DNA from: an uncultured Oscillibacter sp.
GTDB taxonomy: Bacteria > Bacillota > Clostridia > Oscillospirales > Oscillospiraceae
Direction of reading: 5' to 3'
Assembly (NCBI GenBank): GCA_900770295.1
Contig: CAAGJQ010000083.1
Coordinates: 1-64,000 of the forward strand
Length of the DNA stretch: 64,000 bases
Under the pieces are notes generated by a model. It had not been told where the DNA came from. It saw nothing but the letters and a program-made list of their open reading frames with translations, and did no database searches. Positions within the stretch are counted from its first letter, which is position 1. The number at the start of each line of letters is the position of its first letter. This document shows, piece after piece, positions 37,462 through 45,943 of the stretch. A program made the translations under genes and the position numbers.

Positions 37462-38700
37462 CTATTTTTTCAGCGGCATGGTGTAGAGAAACCGGGTGGA
37501 CGCCGCGTCGCTCTCGGCCTTCAGGGTGCCCTTGTGCTCCTGGGCAATGGTCCAGGCGATGGGCAGGCCCAGACCGAAGCCGGACTTCTCTCCCCGGGAG
37601 GCGTCCGCCCGATAGAACCGCTCGAAGAGATGGGACAGCTGCTCCGCCGGGATGGGCTCTCCGGGGTTGGAGACCGTCAGCTTCGCCTGCCGGTCCGTCT
37701 TTTGCAGGGTCAGGGTGATGGTGCCGCCGTCGGCGCCGTATTTGATGGCGTTGTCCAGCAGGACGGACACCAGCTGCCGCAGCTTGTCCCGGTCGCCCAG
37801 GACAGTCACGTCCTCGGTAATCTGGTAGTCCAGGGGCTTTCCCGCCTCGAAGGCCACCGGCTCAAAGGCCAGGGCGCAGTCCGCGGCCACGTCGGACAGG
37901 GACACCTCCGTCAGCACGGCGGTGCGGACCATGTTGTCCGCCCGGGCCAGAGTCAGCATCTCCTCCACCAGGGACTTCATCTGCTGGGCCTCGGAGTGGA
38001 TGTTGTCCACCCACCGGGCGGGGCGGTCCTCCAGAGCTGCCGCCTCCAGCAGCTCCGCGTTGGAGAGGATGACGGTCAGAGGCGTTTTCAGCTCATGGGA
38101 GGCGTCGGACAGGAACTGGTGCTGCTGCTTCCAGGCCTTTTCCACCGGTCGGGTGGTCCACCAGGCCAGCAGGATGGACACGCCCAGCAGCAGCAGCGCC
38201 GCCGCCACGGCGATGGTCAAGTAGGAGCGCATCATTTTATAGAGGATGGCCTGCTCCATGGACATGTCCACGAAGGCCAGCTTCTCATACAGCCCGTTGT
38301 CCTGCCGCAGATACCGCAGGTGGTAGCCGCTGATGGTGCCCTCCTGCGTCCCCTGCTCCAGGCACTCCTGCAAAATGGCGGTCAGCTCCTCCGTGTCCTC
38401 CAGATTGGCGTAGGTGCCGCCGGTGACATAGGCGCTGTAGGAGTTCCCGGTGTGCCAGAGGCTGACGGTGAAATAGGGCAGCTGCACCCGGTCGCCGCCG
38501 ATGTTGATGCCGGTGTCCGGCCGGGACGCGCCGCCCACGGAGTAGGTCTCCTCCTGGATGACCCGGTGGAGGACCTGACGGCTGACGGCCTCGATGTTCT
38601 GCTCCACGGCGAAGTAGACGGACAGGAACACCGCGGCCAGCACCAGCGTGACCAGGGCCATGCAGACGGCCACGAACTTCCGGCGCAGTTTTTTGATCAC
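37462..38700 (-). CDS. Sensor histidine kinase (second system)
   Basis: A 412-residue kinase with two transmembrane helices (about 10-32 and 160-182) enclosing an extracellular sensor region of about 125 residues, then the His box FLSDASHELKTPLTVILSNAELL (about 196-218) and an ATPase domain with LLDNAIKYG and FGLGLPIAW. GTG start with GGAGGAGGAGGCG upstream. It is preceded by a 69-base gap holding four GTGGAAAA-type repeats, then its response regulator. The signal is unknown; proximity to the Gld-like exporter suggests a role in its control. Confidence 0.92.
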   Translation of the reverse strand: MIKKLRRKFVAVCMALVTLVLAAVFLSVYFAVEQNIEAVSRQVLHRVIQEETYSVGGASRPDTGINIGGDRVQLPYFTVSLWHTGNSYSAYVTGGTYANLEDTEELTAILQECLEQGTQEGTISGYHLRYLRQDNGLYEKLAFVDMSMEQAILYKMMRSYLTIAVAAALLLLGVSILLAWWTTRPVEKAWKQQHQFLSDASHELKTPLTVILSNAELLEAAALEDRPARWVDNIHSEAQQMKSLVEEMLTLARADNMVRTAVLTEVSLSDVAADCALAFEPVAFEAGKPLDYQITEDVTVLGDRDKLRQLVSVLLDNAIKYGADGGTITLTLQKTDRQAKLTVSNPGEPIPAEQLSHLFERFYRADASRGEKSGFGLGLPIAWTIAQEHKGTLKAESDAASTRFLYTMPLKK

Positions 38701-38720
38701 AGCGCCTCCTCCTCCCTGTC

Positions 38721-38768
38721 GAAAACTATGTGGAAAACGTGGAAAAACTGGTGGAAAAGGTGGAAAAC
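38721..38768. repeat. Four GTGGAAAA repeats between regulator and kinase
   Basis: Within 48 bases the motif GTGGAAAA occurs four times (TATGTGGAAAAC, CGTGGAAAAA, GGTGGAAAAG, GGTGGAAAAC). The first is identical to the DnaA-box form TGTGGAAAA. It lies in the 5' leader of the kinase gene, on the minus strand as TTTTCCAC repeats. Confidence 0.7.
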
Positions 38769-38769
38769 G

Positions 38770-39450
38770 TCAGGAGGCGGTATCCTCCAGACAGTAGCCC
38801 ACCATGCGGATGGTCTTGATTTTCACCCGGGAGCGGAGGTGCTCCAGCTTCTTCCGGAGGAAGGAGATATACACCTCCACATTGTTGTCCTCGGCGTCAG
38901 ACTCGTAGCCCCAGATCTTCAAGAGCAGGGTCTCCTTGGTCATGACCATCTCCCGGTTCAAAATCAGCAGCTCCAGCATGTCGAACTCCTTGCGGCTGAG
39001 GCGGACGGACCGGTCACCGCAGCAGAGGGTGAAGGCGTTTTTGTCCAGCTTCAGATCGCCGTATTCCAAAGCGTCGGTTTTCCGCAGCTCCGGCTGACGC
39101 CGGGTCAGGGCCCGGATGCAGGCCATCAGCTCCTGGGGCTCAAAGGGCTTGGTGAGATAGTAGTCCGCGCCCCGGTCCAGCCCCTTCACCCGGTCCGAAA
39201 GCTCCGACCGGGCGGTGAGCATCAGCACCGGCACGGCGCTGCCCGCGTCCCGCAGGCGGCGCAGCACCGTGAAGCCGTCCATCCTGGGCAGCATCACGTC
39301 CAGCACCATCACGTCGTAGATGCCGGACAGGGCGTTGTCCAAGCCGGACTCCCCGTCATGGCAGACATCGGCGGTATAGCCGTTCAGCTCCATCAGATCC
39401 TGGAGCGTGGCAGCGAGCCGCACCTCATCCTCAACGATCAATACCCGCAT
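38770..39450 (-). CDS. OmpR-family response regulator (second system)
   Basis: A 226-residue regulator with receiver domain (VEDE acidic pair, phospho-acceptor Asp in VMVLDVMLPRMDG, Lys in TKPFEP) and winged-helix output (LSRKEFDMLELLILNREMVMTKETLL, then NVEVYISFLRKKL). It is encoded 69 bases upstream of its kinase and about 100 bases downstream of the exporter operon, all on the same strand. Direct CTGAAA repeats at the exporter promoter are candidate binding sites (inference). Confidence 0.93.
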   Translation of the reverse strand: MRVLIVEDEVRLAATLQDLMELNGYTADVCHDGESGLDNALSGIYDVMVLDVMLPRMDGFTVLRRLRDAGSAVPVLMLTARSELSDRVKGLDRGADYYLTKPFEPQELMACIRALTRRQPELRKTDALEYGDLKLDKNAFTLCCGDRSVRLSRKEFDMLELLILNREMVMTKETLLLKIWGYESDAEDNNVEVYISFLRKKLEHLRSRVKIKTIRMVGYCLEDTAS

Positions 39451-39510
39451 CCGGCAGGCCTCCTTTCAAAAACAGATGTGGCGCCCCGCAAAAGGGGCTT
39501 CCAGGCAGAC

Positions 39511-39534
39511 GAGGGGGCGTTTTCACGCCCCCTC
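39511..39534 (-). terminator. Hairpin after the exporter operon
   Basis: GAGGGGGCGT / ACGCCCCCTC with a TTTC loop between the DUF4340 gene and the response regulator. No T-run, so some readthrough is likely. Confidence 0.5.
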
Positions 39535-39546
39535 ATAGTTGTGAGT

Positions 39547-40560
39547 TCAGCCCTCCAGACCGTTGACGGACACCCGCATCAGGGGGTCCAGGGAGGCCGT
39601 GGGCAGCAGATAGATGGTGGAGTCATCCTCCAGGCGGACATAGCGGCCGGAGCCGTCCAGGGCGGTGGTGCCGATGGTCAGCTTCATGAACTGATCGGTC
39701 TCAGCGCCCGCCGGGCGGTAGGCCACGGTCAGCACGGCGGCGGGAGAGGTGAAGCCGCAGATGCCGGCGGCCTCCTCGGAGGGGTGGTAGTCCACGCACT
39801 TGTCCATGGCCAGGGAGGAGATATCCTCCAGCAGGGCCTTCACGGTGGGGTCGTCCGTGACGTTGGCGCCGCTGGAGCGCCAGGTGGTGGCGTCCTCCGT
39901 GTGCTGGGCGGTGAGGACGGTGGTATTGCCGGAGGTGCCGTCCTCACCGTCGGGGCCCTGGATCACGATGGACTGGATGATGTCCTCCGTCAGCTCCGGG
40001 AACTCCGGCAGGAGCATCATGTCGTAGATGGGGGTCTGCATGTGGGTGTACAGGGTGTCGGCGATGATATACACCGGGGACTCCTGGTCGTTCATCAGCA
40101 TATAATAGCTGTCCCCATCCGTGGTGGTGTTGCCCAGAAGCAGACGCAGGGTCTTGCCCTCTTTGGTCGCGGCGTCCAGCGTAGCGGTGGGGTTGTCAGC
40201 GAGACCGTAGCTTTCCAGGGTGTCGCCGTCGGTGATGGTCTGCTGGGGCGTCAGGGAGGACAGCTCGCTGAGAATGGCAGTGACGGTGGCGTCATCCAGG
40301 GGGAAGCTGGGATCATCGCTCCAGATCCACTTCCCTGTCTCGTCCAGAGAGAAGGACAGCGTGGCGCTGCCGTTGTAGTAGGACAGGGAGGTATACTCGT
40401 CGTCATCGGTGAGAAGGGCATCGCCGGATGTCTCCGTGCTGTCGGCGGGCGTTTCCCGGGACTGGCGGTAGCGGACGCCCAGGACGATCAGCAGCGCAAT
40501 GACGAGAACCAGCAGGATACTGCTGAGAATGGTGATGGTCCGTCTCTCTTTCCAAGTCAT
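39547..40560 (-). CDS. DUF4340-type membrane-anchored protein
   Basis: A 337-residue protein with one N-terminal transmembrane helix (about 9-28) and an extracellular part made of repeated DUF4340-like sections (TLSFSLDETGKWIWSDDPSFPLDDATV... and DTLESYGLADNPTATL; LTIGTTALDGSGRYVRLEDDSTIYLL). DUF4340 proteins usually accompany GldG-type proteins and Gld-like ABC transporters, as here. Probably an exported accessory subunit. Function unknown. Confidence 0.85.
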   Translation of the reverse strand: MTWKERRTITILSSILLVLVIALLIVLGVRYRQSRETPADSTETSGDALLTDDDEYTSLSYYNGSATLSFSLDETGKWIWSDDPSFPLDDATVTAILSELSSLTPQQTITDGDTLESYGLADNPTATLDAATKEGKTLRLLLGNTTTDGDSYYMLMNDQESPVYIIADTLYTHMQTPIYDMMLLPEFPELTEDIIQSIVIQGPDGEDGTSGNTTVLTAQHTEDATTWRSSGANVTDDPTVKALLEDISSLAMDKCVDYHPSEEAAGICGFTSPAAVLTVAYRPAGAETDQFMKLTIGTTALDGSGRYVRLEDDSTIYLLPTASLDPLMRVSVNGLEG

Positions 40561-40625
40561 AAATGGGGTTCCTCCTGTTGTGATTTTGCCGGTTCCCCTC
40601 CTGACTCGCGGCGGAGAGGTCCGGA

Positions 40626-42032
40626 TCAGAGTTTGCGGCGGCGCATCCAGCGGACAAAGCCGAAGATCAGCAGCGCCGCGGGAATGACCAGAATGAACAG
40701 CAGCGCCCAGATGCCGCCGGAGGTGATGGTGTTGCTGGGCGTGGTCAGGCTGACGGGTTCGATGGAAATAGTCTCCACATCATCGAATCCCGCCGTTATG
40801 GCGGACAGAAACAGCGCCGTGTTGTCCAGATTGGAGAAGCTGGACGTGATGCTTCCGTTGGTCAGGGAGTCGGAGCCCAGGACGGTGAACCGGGCAGTGC
40901 CCCTTTCAGTTTCCTCGGTGGCCACAGCGCCCACGGAGAAAGTGCCCTGGGTCATGTTGTCCTCATCCACCACGGCATAACAGGCGTCAGAGGTGCTCAG
41001 GAAGGACTGCACCGTGATGGTATCCCGGACAGGGGTGCTCAAAGTCAAACCCCGGCTGGCGTAGAACAGCACGATGGCGTCGTCGGTCAGGGAGCCCACG
41101 GCATCGGAAGAGCTGTCCGGCACAGGAAAGAACAGCGTGGGGTTGTTCTGATAGTAGCGCTGGGTGTCCGCCAGAATGCCGGGAGCCGGGGTCATGCCGT
41201 AGTCCGCGCAGAGCGCTTCCAGATTGGGCAGGGAGTCCGTCTGGCCGGCCATGGAGAGGAACACCTGGCCGCCCTGGCTCAAAAAGTCGGAGATCATGAT
41301 CCGTTCATCATCGGCCAGGTCCCGGGTGGGGGCGTTGACCAGCAGCAGATCGCAGTCCGCAGGGATGCCGCCATCGGTCAGCAGGTTCACGGAGGCCACG
41401 GACACATGGGAGCGGCGCAGCTGCTCCTTCACGTCGGCGGAGAGCTCCGTCTCCCCGTGGCCGGAGGTCTGGAAGACGGTCCGGGACGCATCGGTGAGCA
41501 CACCGTCCACGGCCGCGGTCAGCAGGCCCTCGGCGTCAAAGTCCGTCTCGTTGTACTGACCGTAGTAATAATAAGACATTATATCATATCCGATGATATC
41601 GTCAATCGAAAAGGATTCCTGCCGGCCCGTGGCCTCGCAGGTGACCACCACGGTGTTGTCGTCCACACCGTAGGCGGAGAGAACGGAGGGATATACCAGC
41701 GGGTCCGTGTACTCCAGGGACAGATGGTCGCTCAGGTCCGTGTACAGGTCCAGAAACCGGGTGATGCGGGTGTCCAGCGAGTCTTTGTCAGCCAGAACGT
41801 GGATCTCCACATCCTCGGTCATGGCGGCCAGATAGTCCTTGGAGATGTCGGTGATGTCATAGATGCCGCTGTCCGTCAAATCGAACTGGGTCCACTTTTC
41901 GGGCAGCTGGCCCACCAGCAGGTTGAATACGATAACGGCGGCCACGGCCAGCGCCGTGACGCCGGCGGAGAAGGCGCCCTTCCGGGAGCTGTGCCGTCCG
42001 GCGGCGGTTTTCAGAGATTCTTTCAATTGCAT
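40626..42032 (-). CDS. GldG-family ABC-exporter accessory protein
   Basis: A 468-residue protein with a transmembrane helix near the N-terminus (about 23-42), a large extracellular GldG-like domain (WTQFDLTDSGIYDITDISKDYL... and DLADDERIMISDFLSQGGQVFL) and a C-terminal transmembrane helix followed by RRRKL. It lies between the permease and DUF4340 genes. In gliding Bacteroidetes GldG works with GldA and GldF; in Firmicutes the transported substrate is not established. Confidence 0.87.
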   Translation of the reverse strand: MQLKESLKTAAGRHSSRKGAFSAGVTALAVAAVIVFNLLVGQLPEKWTQFDLTDSGIYDITDISKDYLAAMTEDVEIHVLADKDSLDTRITRFLDLYTDLSDHLSLEYTDPLVYPSVLSAYGVDDNTVVVTCEATGRQESFSIDDIIGYDIMSYYYYGQYNETDFDAEGLLTAAVDGVLTDASRTVFQTSGHGETELSADVKEQLRRSHVSVASVNLLTDGGIPADCDLLLVNAPTRDLADDERIMISDFLSQGGQVFLSMAGQTDSLPNLEALCADYGMTPAPGILADTQRYYQNNPTLFFPVPDSSSDAVGSLTDDAIVLFYASRGLTLSTPVRDTITVQSFLSTSDACYAVVDEDNMTQGTFSVGAVATEETERGTARFTVLGSDSLTNGSITSSFSNLDNTALFLSAITAGFDDVETISIEPVSLTTPSNTITSGGIWALLFILVIPAALLIFGFVRWMRRRKL

Positions 42033-42047
42033 GTCTGCCGCCCCCTT

Positions 42048-42914
42048 TCAGTTCCACCGGCGCTTCTGGACCACCTGGACGGTGAGAAACACCAAAAGCG
42101 CGATCAAGGACAGATACAGCAAAATTCCCCTTACGTCAAAAACGTGATCCACATAAAAGCTCTCAAAGGCGGACAGCAGGGAGAACCGGCCCAGAACTCC
42201 AGGCAGGAGTCTCGCAAAGCTGTCCTTCGCAAAAGCCCAGCCGCAGGCCAGGGCGGCGATGCCTGCCGCAAAGACGCCCAGGGTGACCTTCCAGTTGTTG
42301 GACAGAGCGTTCGCCAGAAAGCACACCAGGGCCAGCACCACCAGAAGGCCCGTCAGGGAGCCGCCGGCGGTGGTGGGCAGATAGTCCACCAGACCGTCCC
42401 AGAGGTAGAGAACCAGCAGCACGCCGAAGGTGCCCACGGCGGAGAGGACCTGGCTCTCTGTCAGAGCGGAGATCAGCAGGCCCACGGCGATCTCCACGCC
42501 GCCCAGAAGGAAAAAGGCCAGAATGGCGGCGTAGTCCGCCTTCAAAAAGGCGGTGCCGCCCAGCTTGATGATGAGGGGGCACAGACAGCCGATGGCCACC
42601 GGCACAGCCAGCACAGTCAGCATGGCAAAGTACTTGCCCAGCACCACGGATGTGACGGAGACCGGCGATGTCAGCAGCAGCTGGTCCGTGCGGCTGCGGC
42701 GCTCCTCCGCCATGGAACGCATGGTCAGAATGGGCACCAGTACCATCAGCACGAACAGCGTGGAGCCCAGGGATGAGGCGAAGTAGGGATCGCCGTAAAA
42801 CAGGTTCCGGGCCATGAAATAGATGCCGGTGAAGGCGGTCAGCGCCGCCACGAACATCCAGCCCACCATGGAGTTGAAATAGGAGCGGACCTCCCGCTTA
42901 TAGATCGCTCTCAT
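42048..42914 (-). CDS. ABC transporter permease (GldF/ABC-2 type)
   Basis: A 288-residue membrane protein with six predicted helices, of ABC-2/GldF type (AIYKREVRSYFNSMVGWMFVAALTAF at the N-terminus; SMAEERRSRTDQLLLTSPVSV is typical of this family). ATG 42914 is selected because GGAAAGGAGG lies upstream and family similarity starts at MRAIYKRE. Its start overlaps the end of the ATPase gene, so both halves of the transporter are made together. Confidence 0.9.
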   Translation of the reverse strand: MRAIYKREVRSYFNSMVGWMFVAALTAFTGIYFMARNLFYGDPYFASSLGSTLFVLMVLVPILTMRSMAEERRSRTDQLLLTSPVSVTSVVLGKYFAMLTVLAVPVAIGCLCPLIIKLGGTAFLKADYAAILAFFLLGGVEIAVGLLISALTESQVLSAVGTFGVLLVLYLWDGLVDYLPTTAGGSLTGLLVVLALVCFLANALSNNWKVTLGVFAAGIAALACGWAFAKDSFARLLPGVLGRFSLLSAFESFYVDHVFDVRGILLYLSLIALLVFLTVQVVQKRRWN

Positions 42915-43938
42915 CGGCGGACGCCTCCTTTCCTTCCGTTTCTTCTGTGCCTGCGGACTGTTCCGCCGGGGCGGGACCGCCCAGCAGAGCCGCCGCTCTG
43001 GCGGCAACCGCGTCATTGTCGTCCGTCAGATCCAGGAACACCTGCTCCAGCGTGGCGGTCCTGGGCCGCAGCTCCAGGATGGGCAGCCGTGCGGCGGCAA
43101 AGGCGAAGAACACGTCCTCCCGCACGTCCCGCTCTGAGGCGACGGACAGGCGCACGGCGTCCGCCGTGCTCTCCAGCACCGTCCAGCCGGTGACGCCGGA
43201 GAGCTTCTCCAGAACGGCCTCCGCGGCCTGCGTCCCGCCGCGGACCAGCAGCTCCAGCGCCCCGGAGTTGGAGAGCTTGGCCTCCAGCTCCGCCGGAGCG
43301 CCGCAGGCCACGGCCTGTCCGCGCCGCAGGATCAGCACCTTGTTACACACCGCCCGGATCTCGGACAGAATGTGGCTGCTGATGAGGATGGTGTGGTCCT
43401 TCCCCAGCTCCCGGATCAGTTCCCGGATCTCCACCACCTGCTTGGGGTCCAGACCCACGGTGGGCTCGTCCAGGATGATGAACTTGGGGAAGCCCAGAAT
43501 GGCCTGGGCCAGCCCCACCCGCTGGCGGTAGCCCTTGGACAGATTGCCGATGACTCGGCCCGCCTGCTCTTCCAGATGGGTCAGCTCCATGGCCTGGCTC
43601 ACCAGGGCCTCCCGGTCGCCTTTCGGCAGCTTCTTCAGCTCCGCGCAGAACCGCAGGTACTCCCCCACGGTCATGTCCGTGTACAGCGGCGGCAGCTCCG
43701 GCAGATACCCCAGGCACGATTTGGCCGCCTCCGGTTCGTTGAGGATGCTGTGTCCTTCGATGAGCACGTCGCCCTCCGTGGCGGCGAGATAGCCGGTCAT
43801 GATGTTCATGGTGGTGGACTTGCCGGCGCCGTTGGGTCCCAGCAGGCCGAAGATCTGGCCGTCCTCCACCGTGAAGCTCAGACGGTCCACCGCGCGGCGG
43901 CCACCGTAGAGCTTCACCAGGTCCTTGACCTCGATCAC
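42898..43938 (-). CDS. ABC transporter ATP-binding protein (GldA-like)
   Basis: A 346-residue ATPase with Walker A GPNGAGKST, the Q-loop, the signature LSKGYRQRV, Walker B FIILDEPTVGLDP and the switch His. A C-terminal extension (about 225-346) follows the nucleotide-binding domain. GTG start with AAGGGGG 8 bases upstream; a longer ATG-start frame upstream has no ribosome binding site. First gene of the operon ATPase-permease-GldG-DUF4340. Confidence 0.92.
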   Translation of the reverse strand: MIEVKDLVKLYGGRRAVDRLSFTVEDGQIFGLLGPNGAGKSTTMNIMTGYLAATEGDVLIEGHSILNEPEAAKSCLGYLPELPPLYTDMTVGEYLRFCAELKKLPKGDREALVSQAMELTHLEEQAGRVIGNLSKGYRQRVGLAQAILGFPKFIILDEPTVGLDPKQVVEIRELIRELGKDHTILISSHILSEIRAVCNKVLILRRGQAVACGAPAELEAKLSNSGALELLVRGGTQAAEAVLEKLSGVTGWTVLESTADAVRLSVASERDVREDVFFAFAAARLPILELRPRTATLEQVFLDLTDDNDAVAARAAALLGGPAPAEQSAGTEETEGKEASADESDL

Positions 43939-43975
43939 AGAAAATGCCCCCTTGTCATGGTTATTCAGTATGGAG

Positions 43976-44008
43976 AGTATAGGAAACAAAACTGAAATTT
44001 ACCTGAAA
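43976..44008 (-). promoter_or_regulatory. Exporter operon promoter with direct repeats
   Basis: Minus-strand -10 box TATACT (43976-43981) without a good -35 hexamer. On the plus strand CTGAAA occurs at 43992-43997 and 44003-44008, 11 bp apart, where the -35 would be. Repeats spaced by one helical turn are typical of OmpR-family activator sites. Proposed, not shown. Confidence 0.45.
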
Positions 44009-44156
44009 AGCAGTAACGGACAGAAACAGTAATTTACGTTTTATTCAAAAAAGATTCAAAGATTCTTAAGGTTTATTTTAAAATTTCCGGTTATCATAAA
44101 ACCATCCTCCACAGAGGAGCCCCCTCTTTTTTTCATGTTTTCTCTCTTTCTCTAAA

Positions 44157-44203
44157 CCAAAAACGCGCGCCGCGGGAAGCAGACCGCCGGTGCGCGTTTT
44201 TGG
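44157..44203. terminator. Terminator-like hairpin in the exporter-hydrogenase gap
   Basis: CCAAAAACGCGC / GCGCGTTTTTGG, 12 paired bases with a 23-base GC-rich loop. It is upstream of the hydrogenase promoter in the 414-base gap between divergent genes, where no ORF is evident; on both strands it carries a T5 within the descending arm. The rest of the gap is AT-rich. Confidence 0.5.
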
Positions 44204-44247
44204 CGTTTTGAACTTGTAAAAAAACCCAGATATCCAGAAACATATTC

Positions 44248-44276
44248 TTGCAAAAGCAGAACTCCTTTTATATAAT
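44248..44276 (+). promoter_or_regulatory. Hydrogenase promoter
   Basis: TTGCAA (44248-44253) and perfect TATAAT (44271-44276), spacing 17, about 77 bases before the start codon. Confidence 0.8.
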
Positions 44277-44352
44277 GATAACGCCTGTGTGGTGAAACAT
44301 CAAAATACCCGGGACGGAATGCGACCGCCCGGCAAGTATGGAGGAACATTGT

Positions 44353-45879
44353 ATGAGAGGCGTACATAGCGCGGTGGACGATATCCGCCGCAACGTATTC
44401 ACGGAGGTAGCCCGTCTGGCCTACGAGGGCGGAGACTTGAGCCGCGTGGACCTGATCCCCTACCGGATGATTCGGGGCGAGGTGGCCAAGCACCGCCACG
44501 ACGTCTTTCTGGAGCGTGCCATTGTCCGGGAGCGGGTCCGTCTGGCCCTGGGCATGAACCTGCAGAACGCGGAGGACCAGATGCCCATTTCCGCCAGCAT
44601 CAACGAGGCTGCCACGGACCAGAAGTACTTTGAAAATCCCCTGGTCAACATCATCCCCTTTGCCTGCAACGCCTGCCCGCCCAAGCAGGTCCGCATCACG
44701 GACAGCTGCCAGGGCTGCATTTCCCACCCCTGCATGAATGTGTGTCCCAAGGACGCCATTTACCTGGATAAAGACAAGCACTGCCACATTGATCAGGACA
44801 AGTGCATCAAGTGCGGCAAGTGCTTCAATCAGTGCCCCTACCGGGCTATCTCCAAGATCGAGCGCCCCTGCGCCGCCGCCTGCGGCATGGACGCCATCGG
44901 CTCTGATGAGCTGGGCCGGGCCAAGATCAACTACGACAAGTGCGTCTCCTGCGGCATGTGCCTGGTGAACTGCCCCTTCGCCGCCATCGCCGACAAGAGC
45001 CAGATCTTCCAGATCATCACCGCCATCAAGCGGGATGAGGAGGTCATCGCCTGCGTGGCTCCCGCCTTCGTGGGCCAGTTCGGCAAGGAGGCCACTCCCG
45101 CCAAGCTGAAGGCCGCCATGCGCGTTCTGGGCTTCGCCGATGTGGTGGAGGTCGCCATCGGCGCGGACCTGTGCACCGTGGAGGAGGCCAACGACTTCCT
45201 GGAGGAGGTCCCCGCCAAGCAGCCCTTCATGGGCACCTCCTGCTGTCCCGCCTGGTCCATGATGGCCAAGACGCTGTTCCCCGAGTTCAAGGATTACATC
45301 TCCATGGCCCTGACACCCATGGTCATCACCGCCCGCATGGTGAAGAAGGACCATCCCAACGCCCGCATCGTGTTCATCGGGCCCTGCGCCGCCAAGAAGC
45401 TGGAGGCCAACCGCCGCACCGTCCGCTCCGACGTGGATTTCGTGCTGACATTCGAGGAACTCCAGGGTATGTTCGATGCTAAGGAGATCGACTTCACCAA
45501 GATCGAGGCCGACCCCAACGACAGCATGGACGAGGGCACCGGCATGGGCCGCGGCTTTGCCGTGGGCGGAGGCGTGGCCGCCGCCGTGGTGGAGGCCATC
45601 AAGCACATCGACCCCGACCGGGAGATCAAGATCGAGTACGGCGACGGTCTGCGGGAGTGCCGCAAGATGCTGGCCATGGCCAAGGCCGGCAAGCGGGACG
45701 GCTATCTGCTGGAGGGCATGGCCTGCCCCGGCGGCTGCGTGGCCGGCGCCGGCACCATCCAGCCGGTGAAGCAGAGTGCCGCCAATGTGGAGAAGTTCAA
45801 GAACGCCGCCGGCGAGATGAGCTGCACCACCAGCCCCTTCCTGGACCGTTTGGAAGAGGTCGAGAAGAAGTACGAGTAA
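44353..45879 (+). CDS. Monomeric [FeFe] hydrogenase (group B-like)
   Basis: Iron-only hydrogenase of 508 residues that interconverts protons and H2 using an H-cluster. The N-terminal half holds ferredoxin-type 4Fe-4S motifs (CIKCGKCFNQCP, CVSCGMCLVNCP) plus extra cysteines (CNACPPKQ, CQGCISHPCMNVCP). H-cluster motifs: TSCCPAW, GPCAAKK and EGMACPGGC. The GPC form of the second motif is that of group B enzymes rather than the MPCxxK of group A. Start ATG 44353 has GGAGGAA 10 bases upstream. In fermenters such enzymes help dispose of reducing power; partners are not encoded nearby. Confidence 0.93.
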   Translation: MRGVHSAVDDIRRNVFTEVARLAYEGGDLSRVDLIPYRMIRGEVAKHRHDVFLERAIVRERVRLALGMNLQNAEDQMPISASINEAATDQKYFENPLVNIIPFACNACPPKQVRITDSCQGCISHPCMNVCPKDAIYLDKDKHCHIDQDKCIKCGKCFNQCPYRAISKIERPCAAACGMDAIGSDELGRAKINYDKCVSCGMCLVNCPFAAIADKSQIFQIITAIKRDEEVIACVAPAFVGQFGKEATPAKLKAAMRVLGFADVVEVAIGADLCTVEEANDFLEEVPAKQPFMGTSCCPAWSMMAKTLFPEFKDYISMALTPMVITARMVKKDHPNARIVFIGPCAAKKLEANRRTVRSDVDFVLTFEELQGMFDAKEIDFTKIEADPNDSMDEGTGMGRGFAVGGGVAAAVVEAIKHIDPDREIKIEYGDGLRECRKMLAMAKAGKRDGYLLEGMACPGGCVAGAGTIQPVKQSAANVEKFKNAAGEMSCTTSPFLDRLEEVEKKYE

Positions 45880-45895
45880 TTCCCCATAAACAAGG

Positions 45896-45933
45896 ACAGG
45901 CCCCCGGCGTGATGCGCCGGGGGCCTGTTTTTT
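45896..45933. terminator. Terminator after the hydrogenase gene
   Basis: Perfect 14-bp stem ACAGGCCCCCGGCG / CGCCGGGGGCCTGT followed by T6 on the plus strand. Confidence 0.92.
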
Positions 45934-45943
45934 ATGTCAGAAA

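Noticed and set aside
38721..38768. Second replication origin suggested by DnaA-box-like repeats
   Set aside because: Only one of four repeats fits the box well; there is no AT-rich unwinding element, and oriC is already placed at dnaA-dnaN.
37201..40980. 1259-codon open frame on the plus strand
   Set aside because: Antisense shadow of the second two-component system and DUF4340 gene; rich in G, Q, H and V with no family motifs.
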